DNA from: Nodularia sp. NIES-3585
GTDB lineage: Bacteria; Cyanobacteriota; Cyanobacteriia; Cyanobacteriales; Nostocaceae
Length of the DNA: 64,000 bases
Assembly: GCF_002218065.1 (NCBI RefSeq)
Contig: NZ_BDUB01000001.1
Span: forward strand, 5,179,118-5,243,117
Direction: 5' to 3'
Within the stretch, counting starts at the first letter, position 1. Every line of letters starts with the position of its first letter. Below are positions 17,878 through 28,566 of this stretch, one piece after another. The notes beneath the pieces are model-generated. The model was not told the origin of the DNA, ran no database searches, and saw only the letters and a list, made by a program, of their open reading frames with translations. A program made the translations under genes and the position numbers.

Positions 17878-19947
17878 ATGGTTAAGGCTCGTGAATCATC
17901 CTTTCGACGTATTTTAGTAACAAGAATTTTGCTTTTGTTTGTCCCAGTGTTACTGCTGGGAGAGATTGTGGCCTTGAATAAGGCCAGAGCTAGCCTGTTG
18001 AAAACTGCCCGTCAGAATCTGACAGAGAGCGCTATCTCTAAAGGGGAGAAAATAGCCAATGCGATCGCCACCCTAAAAATGCAGTTGCTCACTGTTAGTC
18101 AAACAACAGTTATTCAGTCTGGTTCGTCTGATGAAATAGAACAATATCTGACAAAGCTAGCAAAACAATTGCCAACGCACATTGAGTGCTTACAGTTAAC
18201 TCATTTGCAAAGCAATAAAATCATTGCTAGTAGCTGTGGTAACCAAGAAATTACCCAATGGAAATTATCTTTTCCTGACGCAGGAGAAGAAATTAATATC
18301 AAAAAAATATTACCTCCCAAGGCAGGAACCACAGGTTTAAAAAAATCGCCTCATCAACTACAATTGTTGCTATCTATCCCAGTGTACAGTCGCACTGGCG
18401 AAATGCGATATGCATTGACTATTCAATCAGCATTATACCAACAAACCACTAATCAGCCTGGTTCCTTAACAGGCTCTACCCTAGTAATTGCTGAAAACGG
18501 CAACATTCTAGCACACCCATCAGCAGAACTCGTGGGCAGAAATATTCGAGAATACCCAGATCCTTCCCAACTACAATACATTATCAAAAATGGCATTGCT
18601 GGAGAAAGTAATTCCATCAATTTGCCTTCTCAAGAGGGCAAAGAATTAATAGTTGGTTACACCGCTATTGCCAATCCCATTACAAAAGAGCAAGGGCAAA
18701 AATGGATAGTCCTATCTGTGACAACAGTAGATAATGCTCTGCTAGGTTTAGAGGAAATCAAACTGATTTTGATCGTTTTAACCGTTGGTCTAATTGGTGC
18801 GAGTTTGTTAGCATCCTTATATCTAGCTCCTTACCTAGCAAAACCTCTAGAAGAACTGCGAGACTATGCCCTGAATCTTCACAGCCACCACGCCGCCCAA
18901 CCAGTACCACGCAACTTCAAAATCCGGGAGTTCAACCAACTGGCGCAAGCAATGGATCAAATGGTGGAGAGACTCAAAGCCTGGGCAGAAGAACTAGAAA
19001 TTGCTTGGAAAGAGGCAAAAACTGCCAACCAAATCAAAAGTCAGTTTTTGGCTACAACCTCCCATGAATTGAGAAATCCCCTAAATGTGATTATTAACTG
19101 TGTACGTGTGGTTCACGATGGCTTGTGCGATAACCGGGAGGAAGAAATAGAGTTTCTCAAACGTGCCGACGAAACAGCTATTCACTTGCTAGGAATTATT
19201 AATGAGCTACTGGATATCTCTAAAATTGAAGCAGGTAAGCTTTCCGTAGTGAGAGTACCGATTGATCTCCGACAAACCCTGTTGGAAGTGATTAATTTAC
19301 AATCAGTAAATGTGCAAAACAAAGGCTTGCAGTTAAAAACTGCTTTAGGTACTGACTTGATACCCGTAGAAGCAGATGCAGCAAAATTAAAGCAGGTACT
19401 AATTAATATCATTGGTAATGCCACTAAGTTTACCGACCAGGGAAGCATCACAATTGCTACAGGAATTATCAAAAATAGTGAGCAGAAATCTCAAGTGATT
19501 GTCAGCGTCACAGATACTGGTTTAGGTATAGAAACTGACCAGCAGCACAAACTATTTCGCCCCTTCGTCATGCTAGATGGAGGCGCAACACGCAAGGTTG
19601 AAGGTACGGGACTAGGACTAGCGATTTCCCGAAACTTAATTGAACTCATGGGAGGTAGCATTACGCTGGAAAGTGCGGGTATAAACCAAGGAACGACTGT
19701 GAAGATTACGTTGCCGATGATTGATATTACCCGATTAACTGCTTCGCCAACGTCAGAGAATTTGAATAATCGGAAAGTTGTTGCTGAGGATGAGGCGGTA
19801 AATGAGATCAACTCATGCCCTATTCAAAACTCTAACGGGATCAATGGATCTCAGAAACCAGAATTAGATGCTGAAAGTTGCGAATTACCACTTGTAGAGT
19901 TATTTGATAGTTTGCGTGGCGTAGCCATAGAAATTAGGAACCATTAA
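17878..19947 (+). CDS. Membrane-bound sensor histidine kinase (dCACHE-HAMP-HisKA-HATPase)
   Basis: This 689-residue protein is a class I sensor kinase. An N-terminal membrane helix (about 12-32) and a second one (about 294-318) bracket a roughly 260-residue extracytoplasmic region resembling a double CACHE sensor (TLVIAENGNILAHPSAELVGRNI). A HAMP domain (about 318-372) leads to the HisKA domain with the phospho-accepting His396 in TSHELRNPLN. The ATPase domain has an N box (IGNATKFTD near 508), DTGLGIE near 545 and GTGLGLAIS near 577. No receiver or DNA-binding domain is present, and there is no response regulator beside it, so its partner lies elsewhere. The last 14 bp overlap the convergent oxidoreductase gene. 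Confidence 0.93.
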   Translation: MVKARESSFRRILVTRILLLFVPVLLLGEIVALNKARASLLKTARQNLTESAISKGEKIANAIATLKMQLLTVSQTTVIQSGSSDEIEQYLTKLAKQLPTHIECLQLTHLQSNKIIASSCGNQEITQWKLSFPDAGEEINIKKILPPKAGTTGLKKSPHQLQLLLSIPVYSRTGEMRYALTIQSALYQQTTNQPGSLTGSTLVIAENGNILAHPSAELVGRNIREYPDPSQLQYIIKNGIAGESNSINLPSQEGKELIVGYTAIANPITKEQGQKWIVLSVTTVDNALLGLEEIKLILIVLTVGLIGASLLASLYLAPYLAKPLEELRDYALNLHSHHAAQPVPRNFKIREFNQLAQAMDQMVERLKAWAEELEIAWKEAKTANQIKSQFLATTSHELRNPLNVIINCVRVVHDGLCDNREEEIEFLKRADETAIHLLGIINELLDISKIEAGKLSVVRVPIDLRQTLLEVINLQSVNVQNKGLQLKTALGTDLIPVEADAAKLKQVLINIIGNATKFTDQGSITIATGIIKNSEQKSQVIVSVTDTGLGIETDQQHKLFRPFVMLDGGATRKVEGTGLGLAISRNLIELMGGSITLESAGINQGTTVKITLPMIDITRLTASPTSENLNNRKVVAEDEAVNEINSCPIQNSNGINGSQKPELDAESCELPLVELFDSLRGVAIEIRNH

Positions 19948-20974
19948 TTTTTAAAATAACAGGTTGCCCGCCCTGGTTTAGAGATGCTGTCAGACCAGAA
20001 AGAATTTGTACTAAGGTAGTGCCGACCCAACCAGATGAGATGTCTGGGGCAGTATTCTGGATCATACTGACAATAAAGCGATCGCAAACTCGCTGCAATG
20101 GCTCACCTGTTTTTAATTCCAGCACCTCTGGTTTTTGGTTCACAGGTAAAAATTGATTTCCTTGACGTTCAAATTCACCATGTAACAGAGTCAACGGTGA
20201 GGAAGTTGACATTTCATCAAACACCAAGCACCCACGGCTACCCACCACCGCCAGCCGACGTTGTTTATCAGGATTTCCCCAGCACAAGTGAATATATGCC
20301 TGAAAGCCATCTGGGTATGTGAGTGTTACCCAGACTAAATCTGCTAACCCATTCCCTACTCCCCACTCCCTACTCCCCTGGCCTTGCAACCACACCGTAC
20401 CCGTAGCCTGTACTTTTATAGGTATCTGACCCAGCCAGTTGTTAAAAATGGCAATATCATGAATAGCTAGATCCCACAAAGCATCAACATCTTGCCGGAC
20501 TGGCCCTAAATGAGTGCGTGTAGCATAGCCATAGCGTAAATGACCTAATGTACCTGCCTGAACTACACTTTGTCCTTGTTCAACCGCTGGATGAAATAAA
20601 TAAGTATGGTCAACCATCAGCACTAAATGCTGTTGTTCTGCCATGTGGCAAAGTTCCAGACATTCTACTGGGTCTAGAGTTAAAGGTTTTTCTGCCAAAA
20701 CATGGTATCCCAGATTCAGCGCCTCTTTAATTAAAGCATAGTGGGTTGTAGCGGGAGTGGCGATCGCTACTGCTGTCAGCCCCGCTATTTGCCCTAAAGC
20801 TTGCCACTGAGTAGTCAATAATATATTTTCATCTAAATTAAACTGTTGCTTAACTGCTGCCAATCTTTCTGCTTGGGGGTCTACTACCGCTACGACACTC
20901 ACTTGAGGATGTGCTAAAAAATTCCGCAGTAGATGTACTCCCCAGCGTCCCACACCAATAACAGCGATTTTCAT
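19934..20974 (-). CDS. Gfo/Idh/MocA family oxidoreductase
   Basis: This 346-residue protein is an NAD(P)-dependent sugar-type dehydrogenase of the Gfo/Idh/MocA family. The N-terminal Rossmann fold begins KIAVIGVGRWGVHLLRN, and the family motif HVLAEKPLTLDPVEC (EKP) is present around residue 90-100. Further along, MVDHTYLFHPA and ALWDLAIHDIAIFNNWLG mark the C-terminal alpha/beta domain, with the HD of IHD as a likely catalytic site. The substrate is unknown but related cyanobacterial enzymes sit in polysaccharide-modification clusters. Residues near 202-213 (GQGSREWGVGNG) are encoded by an in-frame CCCTACT-type heptad tract and look like a repeat-derived insertion. It converges with the kinase gene, overlapping by 14 bp. 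Confidence 0.92.
   Translation of the reverse strand: MKIAVIGVGRWGVHLLRNFLAHPQVSVVAVVDPQAERLAAVKQQFNLDENILLTTQWQALGQIAGLTAVAIATPATTHYALIKEALNLGYHVLAEKPLTLDPVECLELCHMAEQQHLVLMVDHTYLFHPAVEQGQSVVQAGTLGHLRYGYATRTHLGPVRQDVDALWDLAIHDIAIFNNWLGQIPIKVQATGTVWLQGQGSREWGVGNGLADLVWVTLTYPDGFQAYIHLCWGNPDKQRRLAVVGSRGCLVFDEMSTSSPLTLLHGEFERQGNQFLPVNQKPEVLELKTGEPLQRVCDRFIVSMIQNTAPDISSGWVGTTLVQILSGLTASLNQGGQPVILKINGS
20346..20375. repeat. CCCTACT/CCCCACT heptad tract inside a coding sequence
   Basis: About four heptads (CCCTACT, CCCCACT, CCCTACT, CCCC) lie inside the oxidoreductase gene. They are the same unit as in rnpB at 24176-24210. Three heptads equal seven codons, so insertion of multiples of three preserves the reading frame. 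Confidence 0.85.
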
Positions 20975-21003
20975 TTAATTAATTAGTTATTAGTTATTTA
21001 ATT

Positions 21004-21118
21004 AGGACTTACGCAAGAACTCTGGTGAAACCTTCTTTTCTTTGTGTTCTTTGTGTCCTTTGCGGTATGCGCTTCGCGCACGCTTCGCGAACGTTCTTCA
21101 TAATTTTGCGTAAGTCCT
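21004..21118. mobile_element. MITE-like element, copy 1
   Basis: A 115-bp segment is bounded by perfect 13-bp terminal inverted repeats, AGGACTTACGCAA and TTGCGTAAGTCCT. Its interior holds CTTTGTGTTCTTTGTG and a GC-rich palindromic core (GCGCTTCGCGCACGCTTCGCG). A second copy in the opposite orientation lies at 61296-61438. It has no coding capacity, so it would be non-autonomous. Confidence 0.8.
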
Positions 21119-21267
21119 GTTAATAATTAATAGTTTAAGGGTCAGGGAGTTGGAAAAGAAATAAGGGAAGTGATTATCTTGAGTAATCACTTCCTTCCAG
21201 CAGTCAAGAATTATGTTCTTATGTCCAATTGGCTGGTTTTCGTGGGTCGTTTTTTATGGGCAATTGC

Positions 21268-22065
21268 TTAATATTTGGGGAATAAAGCTGATTTCCGTTT
21301 CAAGAACAAACCCATAATACCTGCTAAAAACAGACCACCTATAGTGGCAGGTTCTGGTACAGAAGTTACATCGCTGGGTGGTGTTGAGATAATTTCTACT
21401 CCGTCTCCTTCTATTCTGACATTAAAACTCACCAAGAAGTCGTCTAAGGACAAGGATCTTATGGTTGGATTGCCTGGAATATCAGATTGGAAATCAAAAA
21501 CTGTGGGAAAATTGCCACCGTTAGTATTGGTATACCGCGGGCTAAATCCACTAACTCGAAACTCGCCTTCATACTGCTTACCTGTGCTGGGATCAGTGAC
21601 AATACCCTGGTAAAAGGCTCTACCGAGAACAAATTCATCCTGAACAACGCCTTGAAATTTCACTCCTGGCAAACCCGGATTATTCTGGTAATTATAAGGT
21701 TTCAATTCACCACCAGAAAGAATTGGTGAAGTGAGAACGCCATCTAAGGATACAAAAGGAATACCCTTAAAATCGACGTAGTAATTCACACCATCCGTTG
21801 ACTTTACAAAGTCTGACTGGTACACAAGAACACCATTTCGGAAATACCTTCCTTCGCTATCTGTACCAACACGAGTAGTACTAGCATTAAAATTGGGATT
21901 AATCCGAGGAAGCTCAATGGTGCCTGATAATGTGACAGTAGATTGAACTGAGATGAATTGAGCCGCAAAAGCACTTACGCTACTGAACCCAATAATCGTG
22001 GTGGCTAAAAAGCTGCTACTTGCAATTTTTAAACCAAATTTCACTGATGGTGAACTAACTTTCAT
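21268..22065 (-). CDS. PEP-CTERM sorting-domain exported protein
   Basis: From the ATG at 22065 this encodes 265 residues. An N-terminal signal peptide (KIASSSFLATTIIGFSSVSAFA, cleavage after AFA) directs export. The C-terminus VPEPATIGGLFLAGIMGLFLKRKS is a canonical PEP-CTERM signal: a VPEP motif, a transmembrane helix and a basic cluster, recognised by an exosortase. No exosortase gene is in the window. The central region is beta-rich, with tandem phrases such as GTIELPRINPNFNASTTRVGTDSEGRYFRNGVLVYQ, and has no known domain. Such proteins are exported and probably associated with the surface or extracellular matrix. Nearly 1 kb of gene-free DNA lies upstream, suggesting a long regulatory region. 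Confidence 0.88.
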   Translation of the reverse strand: MKVSSPSVKFGLKIASSSFLATTIIGFSSVSAFAAQFISVQSTVTLSGTIELPRINPNFNASTTRVGTDSEGRYFRNGVLVYQSDFVKSTDGVNYYVDFKGIPFVSLDGVLTSPILSGGELKPYNYQNNPGLPGVKFQGVVQDEFVLGRAFYQGIVTDPSTGKQYEGEFRVSGFSPRYTNTNGGNFPTVFDFQSDIPGNPTIRSLSLDDFLVSFNVRIEGDGVEIISTPPSDVTSVPEPATIGGLFLAGIMGLFLKRKSALFPKY

Positions 22066-23058
22066 GAACAATTTGCTCCTTTAATCAACTTGAAGAAAAA
22101 TACAGTTATTGTGAGTTAGCAAGAATGGATTTACTGAAAATCCGGATGAAGTCAAACAATTTGGGATTTTCGATTGATTCCACAGATCCATGTGGGGGCT
22201 TCTACCATGAAAGAACTATTGGTCAAAAATCTGTTGGTTAGTAAAACAATTGATGAGGTAGCAAAATAAGTTATTTTGACAGTTCTCAGCCCTCAAGGTA
22301 TTTAGGCAAATTTTAGTAGAAAGGTTATGCTTAAATTAGCCCGGAAAATGACTTTTAAGGGCTTAGTTAAAGAGTCTCTACTAACTTTACTGATAATTAA
22401 CGCCCGTAGTCAGATTTAATCTTTCCAGTCAAGTTAACTGTACTATTGGTCTTAGTATTTATCGGCATTGAAATACAAGCCTGATTTCAGTTGATTCTCT
22501 AATAATTTTCCATTGATGATTTTTCAACAAATACAAAAATTTAATCAAACTCTAAAATACTTTTTTGGCTGGTATATGTTTCCTTTTATCCGACAAATCT
22601 TATGCCATGTTTTTACATAATTAATGGTACTTTTCAGAATAATTTATTTATAGTTTCTGAAAAATTATTACATTTGCAGTATAACCATAAACTTCGATTA
22701 GTGACAAGCAATTTTATTTCTGTTTATTTAAAAAGCAGTTAAGTTACTTTTGATAAATTCAATTAAGTAGGATTTCTATTATTTTTTGATTTCATGAATT
22801 TTGCATAAACTATCAACACCGTTTATTCACTTAGTATAGTTGCAGGTTAGGAAAAAACATCATAATAATAACTGTATATACACGTAAGTATAAACAGATG
22901 ACCCTTAAATAAGGCTTATTAACTGATGTGAATACAGCCAAGACACTTACATCCTGGTGCAATTAAGTGAGGATATTGATAAATTGCGTGGCGTAGTATC
23001 GAATATTAAGTATAATCCCGGTGATGCAAATTTGGGAAATTATTTTAACTTATTGCGT
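22066..23058. other. 993-bp AT-rich gene-free region upstream of the PEP-CTERM gene
   Basis: I see no gene or RNA that I recognise. The longest plausible peptide reading with a purine-rich start context is about 20 codons (22207-22269), which is too short to support. There are no STRR tracts or MITEs, which is unusual for a gap of this length in this window. It may contain a long 5' leader for the PEP-CTERM gene or an unrecognised non-coding RNA. Confidence 0.4.
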
Positions 23059-23778
23059 TTAGGGATTTTCCGCCTGAGGAATTGCTAAGAAAGCGACTTT
23101 AGCGGCGGCTTGTTCGGCGGCTTTGATTGAGCGTCCTTTACCTTCGCCTAGTTTGTTGTCATACAGCCAAACTTCAGCAGCAAAACGCTCTTGATTTTGG
23201 TTAGTTTGATTAACTTCTGTGACCCGATACTCAGGCAAAACTTTAAATTCAGCCTGTGTCCATTCTTGCAGAGCGGCTTTGTAGTTAAGTCTAGCGGGAT
23301 CGAGGCGAATTTCAGTTGCTAGCTTTTTAAAGTGAAAATCTAACCAAGGATGAATTAATTCGAGATTGTTAGTGCTGAGGTAAAGCGCACCCAGAACAGC
23401 TTCAAAAGCATCTGCCAAGCGTGATTCTTGACCAACTTTATCGCTTGTAGCACTACCAGCGACAAGTAAGTATAACTCCAAACCATATTCTCTGGCGAGT
23501 TGAGCGAGGATGCGATCGCTTACCAAAACTGAACGAATTGCAGCAAAATCCCCCACTGGACAATCAGGATATGTTTCCCACAACACTATCGCCGCCGCTA
23601 GTCGCACCACGGCATCACCGACAAACTCCAACTGTTCATAATTTGCCGACTCAGAAACAGTAGGATGAGTCAGCGCCAAATCCAACAGTTCCCACTTAAT
23701 AGCTAAACCTGTTGGCAGACCTAACCTTCTAATTAAACTTTCGAGCTGTCGCTGACGGCGTGGATAAACAAGTGTCAT
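23059..23778 (-). CDS. rnc: Ribonuclease III
   Basis: From the ATG at 23778 (MTLVYPRRQRQLE) this encodes a 239-residue RNase III, the double-strand-specific endonuclease that processes rRNA precursors and other structured RNAs. The signature EQLEFVGDAV at 48-57 contains the metal-binding acidic residues, a second acidic cluster occurs at DAFEAVLGALYLS, and a C-terminal double-stranded RNA-binding domain ends EQAAAKVAFLAIPQ. The frame is open 33 codons further upstream, but that part is Pro/Ser-rich and encoded by STRR sequence, so it is unlikely to be translated. It lies about 115 bp downstream of rnpB on the same strand, giving a pair of RNA-processing genes. Confidence 0.95.
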   Translation of the reverse strand: MTLVYPRRQRQLESLIRRLGLPTGLAIKWELLDLALTHPTVSESANYEQLEFVGDAVVRLAAAIVLWETYPDCPVGDFAAIRSVLVSDRILAQLAREYGLELYLLVAGSATSDKVGQESRLADAFEAVLGALYLSTNNLELIHPWLDFHFKKLATEIRLDPARLNYKAALQEWTQAEFKVLPEYRVTEVNQTNQNQERFAAEVWLYDNKLGEGKGRSIKAAEQAAAKVAFLAIPQAENP

Positions 23779-23781
23779 CAA

Positions 23782-23838
23782 GGGGACTGGGGACTGGGGA
23801 CTGGAAGAGGCAGAGGGGTAGGGTGCAGGGTGCAGGGG
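23782..23838. repeat. Heptad repeats GGGGACT and GGTGCAG (STRR)
   Basis: Three GGGGACT units (23782-23802) and then two GGTGCAG-like units (about 23820-23838) lie between the rnc start codon and the 3' end of rnpB. They occupy the rnc leader and probably carry no coding function. Confidence 0.8.
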
Positions 23839-23892
23839 AGAACAAAAAACTTGTGAAACACGTTCTTGACTCAGCACTCAGCATTGAAAAAG

Positions 23893-24350
23893 AGGGGAGA
23901 GAGTCGGACATAAGCCGGGTTCTGTTCTCGCCAGTGTTTAAAAACACCTTTGAGGGCAGTTATCTATCTGGGACGCTTGTTACCAAACGCCTCTAGCGGC
24001 TCTAATCCACGGAAACTGGTAAAAGACCAACCTTAGTCTCCATTCGCCTTGCTCCCAACCGGGGTTTACCGAGCCAGCGCCTCTCGACGCTGCTGGTGCG
24101 CTCTTACCGCACCTTTGCACCCTTACCAAGTACTGGGGATGGTGAATCGGGGATTAATGAGTCAGGTGTGTTTTCCCTACTCCCTACTCCCTACTCCCTA
24201 CTCCCTAATTCTTGGCGGTATCTTTCTGTGGCACTATCCTCACGATCGCTCGCACTGGGCGTTATCCAGCAAGTTTGGTCTTTCGGGAGCCCGGACTTTC
24301 CTCAAACCAGTCAATCTGACTGATCTGCAACCGCCTGCGCCTACTCCCTC
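23893..24350 (-). ncRNA. rnpB: RNase P RNA
   Basis: The minus strand has the conserved ends and core of bacterial A-type RNase P RNA. The 5' part reads AGGGAGTAGGCGCAGGCGG and is followed by GAGGAAAGTCCGGGCTCCC, the universal P4/CR-I region. The 3' part contains AACCCGGCTTATGTCCGAC, the paired P4 complement. Near the end, CTCTTTTT gives a plausible termination point. Total length is about 458 nt, close to the roughly 460 nt expected for Nostocales. Position 24176-24210 holds four and a half CCCTACT-type heptads inside the RNA, a feature described for RNase P RNAs of heterocystous cyanobacteria. The ends are approximate to a few bases. RNase P matures tRNA 5' ends. Confidence 0.95.
24176..24210. 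repeat. CCCTACT heptad tract inside rnpB
   Basis: Four exact CCCTACT units and a final CCCTAAT occur within the RNase P RNA gene, where they extend a peripheral helix-loop rather than the core. The same unit lies inside the oxidoreductase gene at 20346-20375. Confidence 0.92.
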
Positions 24351-24491
24351 CCTAAGTCCAGTGTAATCTGGGATGGCATCATGTGTCCGGTTCGGATTAC
24401 TTCTTTTTTTTTCAGGCAGAACACAAGTCAAAACGCAGACGCTGCTGCGGCTGCGGATTAGACAGAGAACACGAGATTTTTTGCCTCAGTC

Positions 24492-25190
24492 CTATTTCTT
24501 CCAAGGCAGAGCATAAGTCCAAGGTAATTTTCTAATGGTGAAGGGACAGTTGATAATGCACATCGGTGGGATATTCACACCTGGTGCTAGACCTACACGT
24601 ACTTCAGAGATGCGTAGTACTAGCTGTAATGAAAATTCCAACTCCTTTCTTTCTTTGATAAAGTCGTTGTACAAGCTTTTTTGCGGTGGACCACCTTGGC
24701 TGAGTCCGGTAATGTTAATTATGGGTTTTGTAGCTGAATAGGTTCCGGTATCTTGATCACGCACAAAAACATCTTCTGCTGTGACTGTTTCAGAAAGTGT
24801 TTTTTGAGGAGCAATCAGACTAGGACTTTGGGGAACAGCTAAGTCACGGGTTAAATCTGGTGATTTGCGAATGACTCGGCGCGATTGCTTGCTATGTTCG
24901 ACAACTAAAGAGCTATTGTCCCAATCAACATATATGGCTATATTCTCAGATTTATTATCGATACTCAGCGATAAATCCTTGACATCATCCACAGCATATG
25001 ATGGTTTAAATTTAAAAGAAATCCCCACTTTGTCTTGGAGATTTTGTTCTTTGAGTTGTTCATCAACAACTGCTTTTTTAAAATCAAATTTAACTTGATC
25101 GTCGATAGATTCGACCATGCGGTTAAAGACGTAGGAAACGCCAATAATATAAAGGGTTAAAACAACTAAATTTTGGTCGCCATTACTCAT
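24492..25190 (-). CDS. Conserved cyanobacterial hypothetical protein with N-terminal hydrophobic helix
   Basis: This is a 232-residue predicted protein that I cannot assign to a characterised family. The first 25 residues include a hydrophobic helix (NLVVLTLYIIGVSYVFNRMV) that likely anchors it in a membrane. After it come an acidic/basic segment and an apparently beta-rich domain (VGISFKFKPSYAVDDVKDLSLSIDNKSENIAIYVDWDNSSLVVE), a Ser/Pro linker (SPSLIAPQKTLSE) and a second beta-rich part ending in APGVNIPPMCIINCPFTIRKLPW. Two cysteines (MCIINC) lie near the C-terminus. It is between rnpB and corA on the same strand, 50 bp from corA, so a shared transcript with corA is possible. A function is not predictable. 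Confidence 0.75.
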   Translation of the reverse strand: MSNGDQNLVVLTLYIIGVSYVFNRMVESIDDQVKFDFKKAVVDEQLKEQNLQDKVGISFKFKPSYAVDDVKDLSLSIDNKSENIAIYVDWDNSSLVVEHSKQSRRVIRKSPDLTRDLAVPQSPSLIAPQKTLSETVTAEDVFVRDQDTGTYSATKPIINITGLSQGGPPQKSLYNDFIKERKELEFSLQLVLRISEVRVGLAPGVNIPPMCIINCPFTIRKLPWTYALPWKK

Positions 25191-25240
25191 AAATCAGAAT
25201 ATTAACTCCCTGCAAAAATTATGTATATTGGATTCATTAG

Positions 25241-26389
25241 CTATTTCCCGTCTTGCTTAATTGTAGAAGAATTATTAAGCCACCCTCGTCGCCAGAAAAA
25301 GAATAGCAAACCGGAGGCGATCGCAGCCATGACAGCCAAGCAAATTGGGTAGCCCCAATACCAACTCAACTCAGGCATATTATATGGAGATGTTTCGGTA
25401 TTAAAATTCATTCCATATATTCCAGCGACAAAAGTTAATGGAATAAAAATTGCGGAAACCACCGTTAGCAGCTTCATAATTTCATTCATTTTATTACTCA
25501 CTGCCGACAAATAAACATCCATCAAACCAGATGCCAGTTCCCGGTAATTTTCCACCATATCCATTACTTGCACGGCATGATCGTAACAATCTCGCAAGTA
25601 AATCTGGACTTCCGCTCCTAATAGTTGACTTCCATCTCGAATTAAAGAACTAATTGCATTTCTCTGAGGCCAAATAGCGCGACGTAGTTGCAGAAGTTCT
25701 CGCCTAATTTGATAGATTTGTTGTAATGTTTTTCGGCTAGGATTGAATATTACTTCTTCCTCTAATTCTTCCAATCGCTCCCCGTACAGTTCCAGGACTG
25801 GGAAAAACCCATCAATAATTGCATCTAAAAGGGCATAAGCTAAATAATCAGCCCCCTGTTTACGAATCAAACCTTTACCTTTATCAATTCGTAACCGCAC
25901 GCCTTCAAAACAATCATGTTCTGGTTCTTCCTGGACTGTGAGTAGATAATGTTTCCCCAATACAAAACTCACTTGCTCACTGTAAAACCCACAGTTATTT
26001 TCCATTGGAACTACCATCTGGGCAATTATGAGTAATTGGTCTTCATAATCTTCAATTTTGGGACGTTCTCCCATATTGACGACATCTTCTAAAACTAGAG
26101 GATGTAAATCAAAAACTTTACCCACTCGTTGTAATATGTTTTGATTTCCTAATCCTTGTACATCTACCCAAGAAACAGATTCTTGAGTTAGATAAGTAGT
26201 ACATTCTTCAGGAACTACTATTTGTTTGCGAATGCAGTCAGTTTGGTTATAGTCAAACAAAAAAATTGTGGGTTCTTCAGCATTTACATCAACGATGATA
26301 GTTCCTGGAAGAGTTCCCGGTTGGTGATAAAATTCCTTTTTGTAGAATTTTTTCAGTCCTTTGGGTATACGGCGATTTTTTTTTGCCAT
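25241..26389 (-). CDS. corA: Magnesium/cobalt transporter CorA
   Basis: This 382-residue protein is a CorA-type divalent cation channel that takes up Mg2+ and, in some members, Co2+ or Ni2+. A large cytoplasmic alpha/beta N-terminal domain and a long helix (LELYGERLEELEEEVIFNPSRKTLQQIYQIRRELLQLRRAIWP) precede two C-terminal membrane helices. The selectivity motif YGMNF is near residue 325, at the end of the first helix (LTVVSAIFIPLTFVAGIYGMN). The C-terminus is basic, as expected for a cytoplasmic tail. A long TCATTGG heptad tract occupies the 70 bp upstream of its start codon. It follows the hypothetical gene on the same strand with a 50-bp gap. Confidence 0.94.
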   Translation of the reverse strand: MAKKNRRIPKGLKKFYKKEFYHQPGTLPGTIIVDVNAEEPTIFLFDYNQTDCIRKQIVVPEECTTYLTQESVSWVDVQGLGNQNILQRVGKVFDLHPLVLEDVVNMGERPKIEDYEDQLLIIAQMVVPMENNCGFYSEQVSFVLGKHYLLTVQEEPEHDCFEGVRLRIDKGKGLIRKQGADYLAYALLDAIIDGFFPVLELYGERLEELEEEVIFNPSRKTLQQIYQIRRELLQLRRAIWPQRNAISSLIRDGSQLLGAEVQIYLRDCYDHAVQVMDMVENYRELASGLMDVYLSAVSNKMNEIMKLLTVVSAIFIPLTFVAGIYGMNFNTETSPYNMPELSWYWGYPICLAVMAAIASGLLFFFWRRGWLNNSSTIKQDGK

Positions 26390-26655
26390 GCAGTTTTAAT
26401 CATTAGTCATTGGTCATTAATCATTGGTCATTGGTCATTAATCATTGGTCATTGGTCATTGGTCAAAAAAGTGCGCTTTTGAACTTTTGTTCCTTCATGC
26501 TAGAAAACTAGCTGTATTTATTTAATCTTTTCTCAGAAATTTTACAAGTTTGAATATCAAGATGTCATTGATAGATGACCTAGTTTTGTCAAATATAGCA
26601 TCAGTATGCAAGCGGTGATCATATCACTTGATTGTCTTTGAATCAGCAAGGGTAT
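26390..26655. repeat. corA upstream region with TCATTGG heptad tract (26398-26464)
   Basis: About nine heptads of the types TCATTGG, TCATTAA and TCATTAG run from 26398 to 26464, immediately upstream of corA. The remaining 190 bp up to the groEL terminator is AT-rich and holds no gene that I can support. Confidence 0.75.
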
Positions 26656-26688
26656 AAAAAAACAGTTTGCCGTAACAAGACAAACTGC
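26656..26688 (-). terminator. Intrinsic terminator of groEL
   Basis: Read on the minus strand, CAGTTTG (26687-26681) pairs with CAAACTG (26669-26663) across an 11-nt loop and is followed by seven T residues. It lies about 30 bp past the groEL stop codon. Confidence 0.75.
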
Positions 26689-26718
26689 TAACAAAATATT
26701 TACATGAAACAGCAGAGA

Positions 26719-28466
<1,748 letters not shown>

Positions 28467-28566
28467 TCACTCAAGTAGCTCAGATTATAAATGGAAATCA
28501 CAAAAATTGATTAATATTACAGTTGATACTCTTATAGGACACTGGCAGTAATGCTTGATTTGGGGG

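Noticed and set aside
22207-22269. 20-codon frame in the 1-kb gap
   Set aside because: Too short, with no conserved context, to distinguish from chance.
23779-23877. Upstream extension of rnc
   Set aside because: The extra 33 codons are translated from STRR and low-complexity sequence; the ATG at 23778 begins the conserved part.
24049-24366. Overlapping plus-strand frames
   Set aside because: They lie over the RNase P RNA gene on the minus strand, which explains the sequence.
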